Positions 35,712 to 44,913 of a stretch of 64,000 nt of DNA are shown here, in pieces. Source of the DNA: Paenibacillus sp. PL91. Its GTDB lineage: Bacteria; Bacillota; Bacilli; Paenibacillales; Paenibacillaceae. Made by a program: the position numbers and the translations under genes. The notes under the pieces were generated by a model that saw only the letters and a list, made by a program, of their open reading frames with translations, had not been told where the DNA came from and searched no databases. The first letter of the stretch is position 1, and the number at the start of each line of letters is the position of its first letter. The stretch spans positions 310,001 through 374,000 of the forward strand of contig NZ_JABBYG020000004.1 in assembly GCF_012935325.2 (NCBI RefSeq). The letters are read 5' to 3'.

Positions 35712-36115
35712 AGATAGACCTGAGTACATAGCGGCATCAGTTAGTTAGGCTATTAGGTTATTTTGGACAGGTGAAAATGATCAAGGAGGGTGAAAACGGT
35801 TTATTGACCTCAGGTAACGCCCGAACTAAGATGGAAGCAGGCTTATTCACTAAACAAAGCAAAGCAATGTACTGCTGCAGTTGATCGGTCAGAAATATGC
35901 TATCTCTTGGTCTTTGGATACCAAACCGCCATGCCTCGATACGGAATCGGTATCGGGGTTTCTTCGTTTTACAATCACCCGGGAAATAAGTAAACGTTTT
36001 GTGAAGCTAAAGTATTGTATTGTTACACGTATGGCATTAAAATTTCAGGTAAACGGTGGCTGCTGAACAAGAATCAGATGGTGCCAATCATCCCGGAGAG
36101 AAGTGAGGGCGAGTG
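35712..36115. other. Intergenic region with a 35-codon frame and a hairpin
   Basis: About 400 bases without a confident gene. It holds a 35-codon frame at 35777-35884 (starts MIKEGENG, ends YCCS; AGGTG just upstream) and then a terminator-like hairpin at 35934-35970. Another frame at 35881-36066 crosses the hairpin and has no ribosome site, so I do not call it. The region could contain a small RNA, a short peptide gene or the leader of the AraC gene. Confidence 0.45.
35934..35970 (+). terminator. Terminator-like hairpin upstream of the AraC gene
   Basis: CCTCGATAC at 35934-35942 pairs with GGTATCGGGG at 35949-35958 (one G-T pair), followed by TTTCTTCGTTTT. Confidence 0.55.
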
Positions 36116-38353
36116 ATGAGCAAATCGTGGTTTTACCGGCTTCTTCTTTCCTATATGCCGATATTTATTATCGTCGTCACCTTTACTTTTTTCGTTTTTT
36201 TTCAGCTGATTAGCGAACAGGGCCGAAAAGAGGCTATCAATGCGAACAGTATGTTGTCATTGCAAGCAATGAGGCTTATAGACACGTCTTTAAGAGCTAT
36301 TGATAATATGGTGATGAAGGAATCCATTAACAACAAATCGCTTATCGATTTTTTCAACAGCAAAGAGGGCGGCGATCCTTACATCAACATCAGCGCCGTC
36401 AAAAAAATGAACGATATGATCTCCTATTATCCGCTTATCGACTCCGTCTATCTGGTTCGATATGAGGATCAGGTTGTGCTCAGCAACGCAACAAACGGAC
36501 ATATCGACACGTATCCGGATAAGGCCTTCATTGAGCAGTACCGTAAGTCGATATCCCAAAAATGGACAGACGTTCGGACCTTCCGGCAGTTTACCGTCTT
36601 AGAGGGCAAAAAGGTTGTCAGTCTAGTGAGAGGCGCCCCGTTCATGACGAATGAAAAAGGAATGATTGTTGTGAATGTGGCTGCGGATTCCTTGCAGCGG
36701 CTCGTTCATGAGCTATACGATTCGAAGGTCAGCTTTATCCGAATTAAAGATGGAGCGGGCAACGATTTGCTGAAGCAGGCAGAGCCCGCGGAATCGATGC
36801 GTATTTATGCCGATTATAAATCGAGCTATTCGAATTGGTCTTATATAAGCGGCTTTGTACAAGGCACATTTATTCAAACGGTATCCTTGCTTTACAATGC
36901 TTGGTTTATCATCGGGCTCATATTGATCGTCGCTGGTCTCTTATGGATGATCTATATATCAAGGCGCAATGCTAAGCCGGTGGAACAAATTGTCTCACGC
37001 TTCAGCGGGTACAAGCTTGCTCTTGCTGGAGGAAGAATCAATCCGGGATCAGGAGGAATTAATGAATTTGTCTTTATTGAATCCGCCCTTGATAATTTGA
37101 CGGAGCAGGCAAGACAATATCAGCAGCAATACAAAGAGGATCTCCATTTGCGGACTCGGAACCTGTTTCATCAGCTTATCGAGGATGGAACGGAGCTGAC
37201 GCTTGCGGATTGGCGGCGCGAAGCGGAACGGCTGCAGCTTCCTGCGCCCTCGGAGAGCCATTCGCTTATTGTCCTGGAGATGGATAAGTACGGTGAGTTT
37301 TGCAGCAGCTATTCGCGTAACGATCAAAATCTGCTGAAGTTTGCCCTTCGCAGCATTACCTATGAGCAGTCTTCACGGTTCGGCTGCGAATGCTGGGCTG
37401 AATGGACAGCCTCATCGCGCTTGAGCGTTATTTTATTCGGCAGCGGTAGCGGGACTGAGGTCAATATGCTCCTTCAGCTATGCGACAGCATCCGTGAATG
37501 GACGGAGCAGAATATGAAATTCACCATAAGCATAGGCATTGGGGACCCGGCTTCGCATTTAGCCGAAATCTCCAAATCATTCAATCAAGCCTTGGAGGCA
37601 CTTAACTACAAGATGGTGCTTGGCGAGAACCGCCTCATTACGCGTGAAGATGTGATGAGTCAAGGACAAGTAGAAGTATATGCCTATCTCGGCATTATTC
37701 GTTCTGCGGTCTATGACTTCCGCAAATCGGAAAATAGCTGGAGAGGCCAATTGGATGATTTGTTCAGCCAAATGAAGCGAGGCTTGCTGACCAAGGACGA
37801 AATCATGAATGTTATCAATTACTTGCTCTACAGCTTGGGTCGTGAATTGTCGGGTCTCGGCAAGGAATTTCAGGTCGTATGGGAAACGGAAGCACTGCCG
37901 ATACTGACGGATAAATTAGATAAATGCCACAATTTGGAAAAAATGAGCGAGGCTATAATCGGTGTCATGACAGAGCTTGAGGATACGTTCGCAGATATGC
38001 GCTATAACGGCCAGCATGCCGGGATCATCCTGGAAATGCGCCGCTTCATCGAAGAGGAATACGTTAATCCAAACATGTCACTTGAATTGTTAAGCGAGAA
38101 ATTCAATATAAATGCGAAATACGTGAGCAAGCTGTTCAAGGAAACAACAGGACAGAAGTTTATCGATTTCTTAATCTATATTCGCTTGAATGAAGCGAAA
38201 AGACTTCTGGTCGAGACGCGCAGGCCGGTTCAGAGCATCGCTGAAGAGGTCGGCTACACAAGTGCGATATCGTTTACCCGGGTATTTAAGAAGGTCATCG
38301 GATGTTCGCCGGGCGAATACCGTTCAGAGACGCTAAAGCAGCAAAACGGCTAA
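36116..38353 (+). CDS. Membrane-anchored AraC-type sensor/regulator (second)
   Basis: A 745-residue regulator of the same build as the one at 3803-6100. It has a transmembrane helix at about 8-32, an extracellular region of about 225 residues, a second helix near 260-282 (WFIIGLILIVAGLLWMIYIS), a long cytoplasmic segment, and a C-terminal AraC double helix-turn-helix with MSLELLSEKFNINAKYVSKLFK and the second signature VGYTSAISFTRVFKK. GAGGG lies six bases before ATG 36116. It heads locus C and likely activates the transporter and fucosidase genes behind it. Confidence 0.9.
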   Translation: MSKSWFYRLLLSYMPIFIIVVTFTFFVFFQLISEQGRKEAINANSMLSLQAMRLIDTSLRAIDNMVMKESINNKSLIDFFNSKEGGDPYINISAVKKMNDMISYYPLIDSVYLVRYEDQVVLSNATNGHIDTYPDKAFIEQYRKSISQKWTDVRTFRQFTVLEGKKVVSLVRGAPFMTNEKGMIVVNVAADSLQRLVHELYDSKVSFIRIKDGAGNDLLKQAEPAESMRIYADYKSSYSNWSYISGFVQGTFIQTVSLLYNAWFIIGLILIVAGLLWMIYISRRNAKPVEQIVSRFSGYKLALAGGRINPGSGGINEFVFIESALDNLTEQARQYQQQYKEDLHLRTRNLFHQLIEDGTELTLADWRREAERLQLPAPSESHSLIVLEMDKYGEFCSSYSRNDQNLLKFALRSITYEQSSRFGCECWAEWTASSRLSVILFGSGSGTEVNMLLQLCDSIREWTEQNMKFTISIGIGDPASHLAEISKSFNQALEALNYKMVLGENRLITREDVMSQGQVEVYAYLGIIRSAVYDFRKSENSWRGQLDDLFSQMKRGLLTKDEIMNVINYLLYSLGRELSGLGKEFQVVWETEALPILTDKLDKCHNLEKMSEAIIGVMTELEDTFADMRYNGQHAGIILEMRRFIEEEYVNPNMSLELLSEKFNINAKYVSKLFKETTGQKFIDFLIYIRLNEAKRLLVETRRPVQSIAEEVGYTSAISFTRVFKKVIGCSPGEYRSETLKQQNG

Positions 38354-38431
38354 TCGCGAATCAACGTGTTGAAAATAGTTAAGCGCTAGAATAATGTTAA
38401 TCATTTTATTTCAAAAAGGTTGCCAAAAATG

Positions 38432-38470
38432 ACGGCAGCACCGGCTGTATAAGGTGCTGCCGTTTGTTGT
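38432..38470 (+). terminator. Intrinsic terminator after the AraC gene of locus C
   Basis: ACGGCAGCACC at 38432-38442 pairs perfectly with GGTGCTGCCGT at 38453-38463, followed by TTGTTGT. Confidence 0.8.
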
Positions 38471-38596
38471 GCACCAGTGTTTGCGAAAAAGGTTAAGCAT
38501 GGAATTAATGTATCTTGTGCCGCAGGGAGAGCGGATTATAGAATGATCACATGAAAGCACGGTCACAATCGAAGCTGTTAAAAAGGAGGCAAGCCC

Positions 38597-39562
38597 TTGT
38601 CCAAGCTTAATAACGAATGGCAATCCGTCTCAGTACCCCATGTGCAAGCAGCGAGTCGTTATGCACCTATGCGCAAAATGGCTCGCCACTGGCAATTGTA
38701 TCTCGTCATCCTATTGCCGATTGCTTACCTCATTATTTTCAAATATGTACCGATGGCTGGCATCATGATCGCATTCAAAGACTACAACGTCATTAAAGGC
38801 ATTTTTGGGAGCGAATGGGTCGGACTGAAATACTTTAATCAGTTTTTCGAGTCTCCGAACTTTTGGCTGTATATGAAAAATACGCTCGGCATTAGTCTCT
38901 ATGGCTTGCTTGTCGGGTTCCCTGCCCCAATCATTCTAGCGCTTGCTCTCAATGAAGTACGCAATGGCCTGTTCAAGAAAAGCGTGCAGCTGGTCTCGTA
39001 TGCGCCTTACTTTATTTCGACGGTTATTATGGTGTCTATATTAATCGTCAACTTGACCCCAAACGTTGGGATTGTGAGCAAGCTGTTTTCGATGCTCGGC
39101 GTGGAAAATACGAATTTTATGGGCATCCCGTCCTTATTCAAATCCATTTATGTCTGGTCGGACGTTTGGCAGCATACCGGATACGGCGCCATTATCTATA
39201 TCGCAGCTTTAGCGGGTGTTAATCCCGAGCTGTATGAGGCGGCGAAGGTCGACGGTGCGTCTAGAATCCAAAAAATAATCAATGTCGATATTCCAAGCCT
39301 GATTCCGGTTTCCGTTATTCTTCTTATTCTTAATTTGGGCAATCTGATGAAGCTTGGCTTTGAGAAAATATATTTGATGCAAAATCCGCTCAATCTTGCG
39401 ACCTCCGAGGTCATTTCCACTTACGTGTATAAGGTGGGCTTGCTCGGCTCGAGCTTCAGCTTCTCGGCTGCAATCGGCGTTTTCAACTCGGTTATTAATC
39501 TAGCTTTGCTTGTCATCGTTAACTATGTGGCAAGAAAGCTGTCTAATAATAGTTTGTGGTAA
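38597..39562 (+). CDS. Sugar ABC transporter permease (LplB-like), locus C
   Basis: A 321-residue permease with six predicted membrane helices and the ATPase loop YEAAKVDGASRIQKIINVDIPSL. The start is TTG 38597, seven bases after AAAGGAGG; no ATG lies in a suitable place. It closely resembles the locus A permease (YKVGLLGSSFSFSAAIGVFNS near the end compared with YRVGLQDFNFSFSSAVGLFNS there), which suggests that loci A and C transporters are the closer relatives. Confidence 0.9.
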   Translation: MSKLNNEWQSVSVPHVQAASRYAPMRKMARHWQLYLVILLPIAYLIIFKYVPMAGIMIAFKDYNVIKGIFGSEWVGLKYFNQFFESPNFWLYMKNTLGISLYGLLVGFPAPIILALALNEVRNGLFKKSVQLVSYAPYFISTVIMVSILIVNLTPNVGIVSKLFSMLGVENTNFMGIPSLFKSIYVWSDVWQHTGYGAIIYIAALAGVNPELYEAAKVDGASRIQKIINVDIPSLIPVSVILLILNLGNLMKLGFEKIYLMQNPLNLATSEVISTYVYKVGLLGSSFSFSAAIGVFNSVINLALLVIVNYVARKLSNNSLW

Positions 39563-39614
39563 TGTACTTCATTTCTAGTCTGCCAAGCCCGAATCTGGGC
39601 GGAGAGGAGAACCT

Positions 39615-40514
39615 ATGGCAAAAAGCGTATCCATTCGAGAATCAAGCGGAGACCGCGTATTTATGGTCTTGATCTATGCGTTTCTGACCATGGTCCTATT
39701 AATTGTGCTTCTGCCGCTGCTTTACATCGTAAGCTCATCATTTAGTTCGCCGCAGGCTGTCGTTTCCGGAAAAGTATGGCTATTCCCGATTCAATTTACT
39801 TTAGACGGCTATAAAGCTGTTTTCAACAATCCGCAGATCGGTACAGGCTTTATGAATTCCTTGTATTATACGGTTGTCGGCACGTTAATTAACGTAGTTC
39901 TGACGGTAATGCTTGCTTATCCGCTGGCGAGAAAGACTTTTTACGGACGGAATTTCTTCATGGTTCTTCTCGTCATAACGATGATGTTTGAAGGAGGGCT
40001 TATCCCGTATTATTTGGTCGTGAAGGACCTGAATTTGCTGGATACGCGATGGGCGATGATTTTGCCGGGAGCGCTTGCGGTTTTCCAGGTCATCATAGCG
40101 AGAACCTTTTTCCAGACGAGCATCCCGGAAGAGCTTTCTGAGGCCGCCGATCTAGACGGCTGCAGCGATATTCGTTTTATTTTCAGCATCGTCCTCCCGC
40201 TTTCCAAACCGATATTGGCCGTTATGATGCTGATGTATGCGGTAGGCCATTGGAATGCATACTTCGATGCCCTTATCTTCCTGCGCTCACCAGACCTGTT
40301 CCCATTACAGATCGTGCTGCGCAACGTGCTTATTCTAAATACGGTAGATGCATCTATGATCTCCAATGCCAATCAAATGCTTGCCCAGCAGGGACTGAAG
40401 GATCTGCTCAAATATTCATTGATTGTTGTCGCCAGCGGTCCGGTGCTTCTGATCTATCCGTTTGTGCAGAAGTATTTTGTAAAGGGTGTCATGATCGGTT
40501 CGTTAAAGGGATAA
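39615..40514 (+). CDS. Sugar ABC transporter permease (YtcP-like), locus C
   Basis: A 299-residue second permease with six membrane segments, the ATPase loop SEAADLDGCSD followed by FSIVLPLSKP, and a C-terminal FVKGVMIGSLKG. GAGAGGAG precedes ATG 39615. It works with the LplB-like permease 52 bases upstream and the lipoprotein downstream. Confidence 0.9.
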   Translation: MAKSVSIRESSGDRVFMVLIYAFLTMVLLIVLLPLLYIVSSSFSSPQAVVSGKVWLFPIQFTLDGYKAVFNNPQIGTGFMNSLYYTVVGTLINVVLTVMLAYPLARKTFYGRNFFMVLLVITMMFEGGLIPYYLVVKDLNLLDTRWAMILPGALAVFQVIIARTFFQTSIPEELSEAADLDGCSDIRFIFSIVLPLSKPILAVMMLMYAVGHWNAYFDALIFLRSPDLFPLQIVLRNVLILNTVDASMISNANQMLAQQGLKDLLKYSLIVVASGPVLLIYPFVQKYFVKGVMIGSLKG

Positions 40515-40638
40515 ACAGGAATGATTCTTTGGAGGGGGGATGGGTCGCCTTTGGGGCCGGGGCGGTCATTCATATACGAGTTAGCGCCAATGCTTGTTAC
40601 GGGGAGTATAACGGATATAACAAGGAGGAGTCGGTTCG

Positions 40639-42345
40639 ATGAGAAAAGGATGGAAAAAACCTAATGCAATCTTATTGTGTATCGTGCTTAGCTGTGTCGT
40701 TTTTGTTGCTGCATGCAGCAACAATTCGGAAGCGCCTAATAATGGTAATACAGAAGGCGGACAGACCGCGACCAATCAACCGCAAGAGGATGTTTTCACA
40801 GAGGTGGGCACGTATCCAATTGTGAACAAGCAGCTGACGCTTAAGATGTTTGCCCCTCAGCTTCCAACGATCGAGAACATGGAGACGAATGCTTTTACGA
40901 AGCATTTGGAAGAGAAGACGAACATTAAGATTGCATGGGATCTTGTCCCAAACAACGCCCTTGAAGACCGCAAGCAGCTGATGCTGGCGAGCGGCGATTA
41001 TCCAGAAGTGATCCTGCATGGGAATCTGACCAGGGAAGAACAGATGAAGTACGGGAAGCAAGGCGTATTCCTTCCTCTTAATGATTTGATTGACAAGTAT
41101 GCTCCTACTATAAAGAAGGCACTTGAGGATATTCCTTATATGAAGTCGTCCATTACGTCACCAGACGGTAACATTTATGCGCTGCCGCAAATTAATGAAT
41201 GCTACCACTGTGATAATGCATTAAAGCTTTGGATCAACAAGGCGTGGCTCGAAAAGCTTGGACTCCAGCTGCCGACTACAACGGAAGAGTTCTACCTGGT
41301 TATGAAGGCATTCAAGGAACAGGACCCGAATGGCAACGGAAAGAAGGATGAGCTTCCGCTAACGGGCTCCGATGAAATGTGGGCGGGGAACGTGTCCGCT
41401 TACTTGATGAACGCCTTTATTGTGGATGATTATACCGAGAAGAACGCTGGCACCTTCTTATCTGTCAAGGATGGCAAGGTCGACTTCGCGGCGAACAAAG
41501 ATGAATGGAAACAAGGGCTTGAATATTTGAACAAATTGTACGCGGAGGGTTTAATCGACCCGGCAGCTTTCACGCAAAATGCCGATGCCATCCAGCAGCT
41601 GGCGAATCGGGAGCCAGATAACATCATGGGCGCTGCGACGACCGCGCTTATCAGCTATGGCTATAATATGACGGAAACGCAGCCTCGGCATAAAGATTAT
41701 GTGACGCTGCCTCCGCTTAAAGGACCAAATGGCGTCCAACAGACGCTCAACTTCGCCGGCATTAGCAAATCGCAATTTGCGATCACGAACAAGGCTACGG
41801 AGGAGCAGCAGATTGCAGCGATTCGATTAGCTGATTATTTGTATACGGAGGAAGCCATTGTATTGCAGGAGAATGGTCCTGAAGGTAAAGGCTGGCGCAA
41901 GGCGGCGGACGGCGAGCTGGACATCGACGGTAAGCCAGCCAAATACGCGAATATTCAACAGGAGAGCAAGCAAACCCACAACGACGGTTGGGAACAGATC
42001 GGGCCTTCTCTGCGCACGTATGAGTACCGTTCCTCATGGATGGCGATTCAGGACCCGCTTGCTGATGGCGGCTATGGAACACGATTGAACACGGAATCGA
42101 AAAAATATGAGTCCTTCCATTCCAAAGAAATGTATCCTAACGGCGTATTCATCGCGCAAGAGGATGCGGAAATCGCAGCTCAGCTGAAAACGACGATCGT
42201 TGATTATACGAAGTCGAATATGGCTCAGTTTATTACCGGCTCCAAAGACATCAGCAAGGAATGGGACGCGTATGTGAAGGGCTTTGACGGATTGCAGCTC
42301 GGTCAATATATCGATATTTATCAGAAGGCATTAAGCACCCCATAA
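40639..42345 (+). CDS. Sugar ABC transporter substrate-binding lipoprotein, locus C
   Basis: A 568-residue solute-binding lipoprotein. Signal: MRKGWKK, hydrophobic core, lipobox VAAC with Cys26, then a Ser/Asn/Gly-rich tether. An insertion with KEQDPNGNGKKDELPL near residues 229-244 looks like a calcium-binding loop (D-x-N-x-N-G-x-x-D type), often present in this family. AAGGAGGAG precedes the ATG. It should feed the two permeases upstream; the fucosidase gene that follows suggests a fucosylated ligand. Confidence 0.9.
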   Translation: MRKGWKKPNAILLCIVLSCVVFVAACSNNSEAPNNGNTEGGQTATNQPQEDVFTEVGTYPIVNKQLTLKMFAPQLPTIENMETNAFTKHLEEKTNIKIAWDLVPNNALEDRKQLMLASGDYPEVILHGNLTREEQMKYGKQGVFLPLNDLIDKYAPTIKKALEDIPYMKSSITSPDGNIYALPQINECYHCDNALKLWINKAWLEKLGLQLPTTTEEFYLVMKAFKEQDPNGNGKKDELPLTGSDEMWAGNVSAYLMNAFIVDDYTEKNAGTFLSVKDGKVDFAANKDEWKQGLEYLNKLYAEGLIDPAAFTQNADAIQQLANREPDNIMGAATTALISYGYNMTETQPRHKDYVTLPPLKGPNGVQQTLNFAGISKSQFAITNKATEEQQIAAIRLADYLYTEEAIVLQENGPEGKGWRKAADGELDIDGKPAKYANIQQESKQTHNDGWEQIGPSLRTYEYRSSWMAIQDPLADGGYGTRLNTESKKYESFHSKEMYPNGVFIAQEDAEIAAQLKTTIVDYTKSNMAQFITGSKDISKEWDAYVKGFDGLQLGQYIDIYQKALSTP

Positions 42346-42358
42346 GAAAGCATAGTGC

Positions 42359-42403
42359 GAGGCCGCTCCGGTTACAGACCATTTCTGTGGAGCGGCCTCA
42401 TTC
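42359..42403 (+). terminator. Hairpin between the lipoprotein and fucosidase genes
   Basis: GAGGCCGCTCC at 42359-42369 pairs perfectly with GGAGCGGCCTC at 42389-42399. The tail is short (ATTC), so read-through into the fucosidase gene is likely and it may set relative expression. Confidence 0.65.
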
Positions 42404-42430
42404 ATAACGATTCTAGGAGGCTTTGTTACG

Positions 42431-43840
42431 ATGAGTGAATTAATTGCTGATAATCTGCCAGATGAGAACGAAGAACAAGAGCTGCATGAAGGCGTCCATA
42501 ATTTCAGCAGCGAGCGCGAGTGGATACGTCCCGACAACCCGGTTACGCTGGAGCGCCTGGAATGGTTCAAGGATCAGAAGCTTGCACTGATGATGCACTG
42601 GGGACCGTATTCACAGCTTGGCGTTGTAGAGTCTTGGGCGCTTAGCGATGAGGATCAGGATTGGTCCCGTGAAGGCATTGACTGGGAGAAGGATGGGGAA
42701 GCGTTCAAGCGTCAATATTTTGACTTAAACAAGACGTTTAATCCGATCCGCTTTCAGCCTGAGGTATGGGCAGACTTGGCCGAAGAGGGCGGGTTTAAAT
42801 ATTTGATCTTTACGACGAAGCACCACGACGGCTTCTGCATGTGGGATACGAAAACGACGGATTACCGCATCACCGGCGAGCAGACTCCCTTTCATACGAA
42901 CAAAAACGCCGATATATGCCGCCATGTATTCGATGCGTTTCGGGCCAAAGGAATGGCTATTGCCGCTTATTTCTCGAAAGCAGACTGGCATACGCCTTAT
43001 TACTGGGCGCCAGATATGGAGCGCAGTCTGACGAATACCCGGCGCGGACCTACCTATGATCCGCAGCAGCATCCTGAGCTGTGGAGCAAGTTCGTTTCGT
43101 TTACGCATGAGCAGATTAACGAATTATTGACCCAGTATGGCCGCATTGATGTTCTTTGGCTCGATGCTGGCTGGGTAAAGCCGCTCCGAAGCGGACAGGA
43201 CATTCGTCTTGGCGAAATCGTTGAGAAGGCCAGGGAGCATCAGCCGTGGCTGCTTTCGGCAGACCGTACGGTAGGGGGCCCTTATGAAAATTACGTCACT
43301 CCTGAGCAGACGATTCCAACCGAGGCAATGAACATACCATGGGAAAGCTGCATTACGATGGGCACTTCCTTTTCTTTCCGATATGAAGACCAATATAAAC
43401 CGACTCGCCAAATCGTAAAGATTTTGCTCGAGGTAGTGGCAAAGGGCGGGAACCTTGCGTTAAATGTGGCCCCGCAGCCTGACGGCAGGCTGCCGGAAGG
43501 CGCGATCAAGCGCATGAAGGAGCTTGGTGCGTGGCTGAAAGTGAACGGAGAGGCCATATATGGTACTCGCATTTGCGCGCCATATTATACAGGCAGTCAA
43601 GCCTTCACGCAAAAAGGGCATGCCGTCTATTGCTCCTGCCTGTACGCATCGGCGGAATCAGAAATTTCAGAGACTATATTTATTCCATTTAATGATACTC
43701 TGGAATCGGTAGAGCTGCTAGGCATGGAAGGGAAGCTGGAGTGGACACGCGAGGCTGACGGCATCTATGTTCAGCTGCCAACGGCCGCCATCGCGGAAAA
43801 AGCGCCGATCGCGCATGTATTTCGGATACTGAGAAAATAA
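42431..43840 (+). CDS. GH29 alpha-L-fucosidase (second)
   Basis: A 469-residue GH29 enzyme. Barrel motifs include LALMMHWGPYSQLGVVESW, IFTTKHHDGFCMWDTKTTDY and AAYFSKADWH, with the nucleophile candidate D245 in VLWLDAGWV. KGGNLALNVAPQPDG lies near the end of the barrel and a beta-domain follows. AGGAGG is nine bases before the ATG. It carries a 40-residue N-terminal extension rich in Glu and is longer than the locus B fucosidase. The two differ clearly in sequence, so they probably act on different linkages. Cytoplasmic, since no signal is seen. Confidence 0.92.
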   Translation: MSELIADNLPDENEEQELHEGVHNFSSEREWIRPDNPVTLERLEWFKDQKLALMMHWGPYSQLGVVESWALSDEDQDWSREGIDWEKDGEAFKRQYFDLNKTFNPIRFQPEVWADLAEEGGFKYLIFTTKHHDGFCMWDTKTTDYRITGEQTPFHTNKNADICRHVFDAFRAKGMAIAAYFSKADWHTPYYWAPDMERSLTNTRRGPTYDPQQHPELWSKFVSFTHEQINELLTQYGRIDVLWLDAGWVKPLRSGQDIRLGEIVEKAREHQPWLLSADRTVGGPYENYVTPEQTIPTEAMNIPWESCITMGTSFSFRYEDQYKPTRQIVKILLEVVAKGGNLALNVAPQPDGRLPEGAIKRMKELGAWLKVNGEAIYGTRICAPYYTGSQAFTQKGHAVYCSCLYASAESEISETIFIPFNDTLESVELLGMEGKLEWTREADGIYVQLPTAAIAEKAPIAHVFRILRK

Positions 43841-43867
43841 AACACTCGTAATAAGCTAAGGCTTCCA

Positions 43868-43907
43868 AGCTGATTTTGGATGAACAATCCGAAACCAGCT
43901 TTTTTAG
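43868..43907 (+). terminator. Terminator ending locus C
   Basis: AAGCTG followed by ATTTTGGAT on the left pairs imperfectly with AATCCGAAACCAGCTT on the right around GAAC; six T residues follow. Confidence 0.65.
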
Positions 43908-44008
43908 TTAATGATATGCTTTGAATTACGTAGGAATAAATCTCCTTATGCTTTATAGTAATAACCATGATGTCGAAGCAGATGTAATTGAAGGAAGGGG
44001 TTTTTCGT

Positions 44009-44824
44009 TTGAACCTAAAACGATTTTGTGAGTGCATTAAGCTTGACCCTGCTGCTCAGCAGCAAATTTATGCATGCCCTATGGAGGAAGAAGAGTATTT
44101 GGCGCATAAAAAGCACTTTTATTCAGATCGATGCTCTTTTTTTGAGTCGGTAAAGCAAACGACAGGCTACCGTCAGCTGCTACTGTATTTATTCGTAAGA
44201 TTTGCGGTGGATGCCCATGAGGAGTACCAGATTCGAGGGATCAGTGATGAAATCTATTATGATACTTTCTCGGATATTCAGATCTGGTGTTTGAAATGCT
44301 TGCGTGATTTCGGAGAATACGGGATCGAGGAATATAACTGGCTGCAGGAGCATGTGCAGCTTCGGTTGTTCCGATTGGGAAGATTGCAATTTCAACCCTT
44401 CGCCTTTGACCGCGACATAGAGGTTGAAGGGCGAAAAATAGTTAAAAACCAAATCGTGTTTAATGTACATATTCCGTCAGGAGAGCCGTTGATCGCACAA
44501 GGTGCTCAGAAATCGTTTGAATTGGCGAGAGCTTTCTTTAGAGGGATATCTCCTGTTTTTATTTGTCATTCGTGGCTGCTCTATCCGGGGTTAAGTGAGA
44601 TCCTGGACGCTGACTCAAATATTTTACAGTTTCAAAACCATTTCTACATCTATGAGGTTGAAGAAGATTCAAGGGAAGCAGAACAAAGAATATTCAATCG
44701 GATTTGCGCCGATCCATCCGAATATGAAGAGCAAACCCGTTTGCAGCGCAGCGCGAAAGCTTTTCTGGCTGCTGGGCGCAAGCTGGGAAGCGGTTACGGA
44801 ATCAAGCTGAATGGAAGCGTTTAA
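44009..44824 (+). CDS. GNAT-like acyltransferase-domain protein
   Basis: A 271-residue protein with the layout of acyltransferases having a helical N-terminal domain (about 1-115) and a GNAT-like C-terminal half (FNVHIPSGEPL; FFRGISPVFICHSWLLYP; ILQFQNHFYIYEV). The TTG at 44009 has GGAAGGGG eight bases upstream; the TTG at 43988 precedes that site. A strong terminator follows, so it is its own unit. Family members are poorly studied. It lies between locus C and the peptide region, and a link to either is only positional. Confidence 0.65.
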   Translation: MNLKRFCECIKLDPAAQQQIYACPMEEEEYLAHKKHFYSDRCSFFESVKQTTGYRQLLLYLFVRFAVDAHEEYQIRGISDEIYYDTFSDIQIWCLKCLRDFGEYGIEEYNWLQEHVQLRLFRLGRLQFQPFAFDRDIEVEGRKIVKNQIVFNVHIPSGEPLIAQGAQKSFELARAFFRGISPVFICHSWLLYPGLSEILDADSNILQFQNHFYIYEVEEDSREAEQRIFNRICADPSEYEEQTRLQRSAKAFLAAGRKLGSGYGIKLNGSV

Positions 44825-44873
44825 CGGGTACCGTCAAAGGCTGACATATGCCGAAGAGTTAATATAATGGAAA

Positions 44874-44913
44874 AGCTGAGGTTGGCTTTGAGCCAACCTC
44901 GGCTTTTTTTTGT
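44874..44913 (+). terminator. Strong intrinsic terminator
   Basis: AGCTGAGGTTGGCT at 44874-44887 pairs with AGCCAACCTCGGCT at 44891-44904 with one G-T pair, followed by eight T residues. Confidence 0.9.

Noticed and set aside
35985..36005. Catabolite-responsive (CRE-like) site near AAGTAAACGTTTTGTG
   Set aside because: Several key consensus positions differ and the symmetry is poor.
35881..36066. 61-codon plus-strand frame before the locus C regulator
   Set aside because: No ribosome site, crosses a terminator-like hairpin, and the product has no protein-like composition.
40550..40595. 14-codon frame after GGAGGGGGG
   Set aside because: Too short, with no conserved features, and it directly precedes the real lipoprotein ribosome site.
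40250..40642. 130-codon plus-strand frame at the end of the locus C permease
   Set aside because: It overlaps the well-supported permease and has no recognisable motif; only its tail lies in the intergenic gap.
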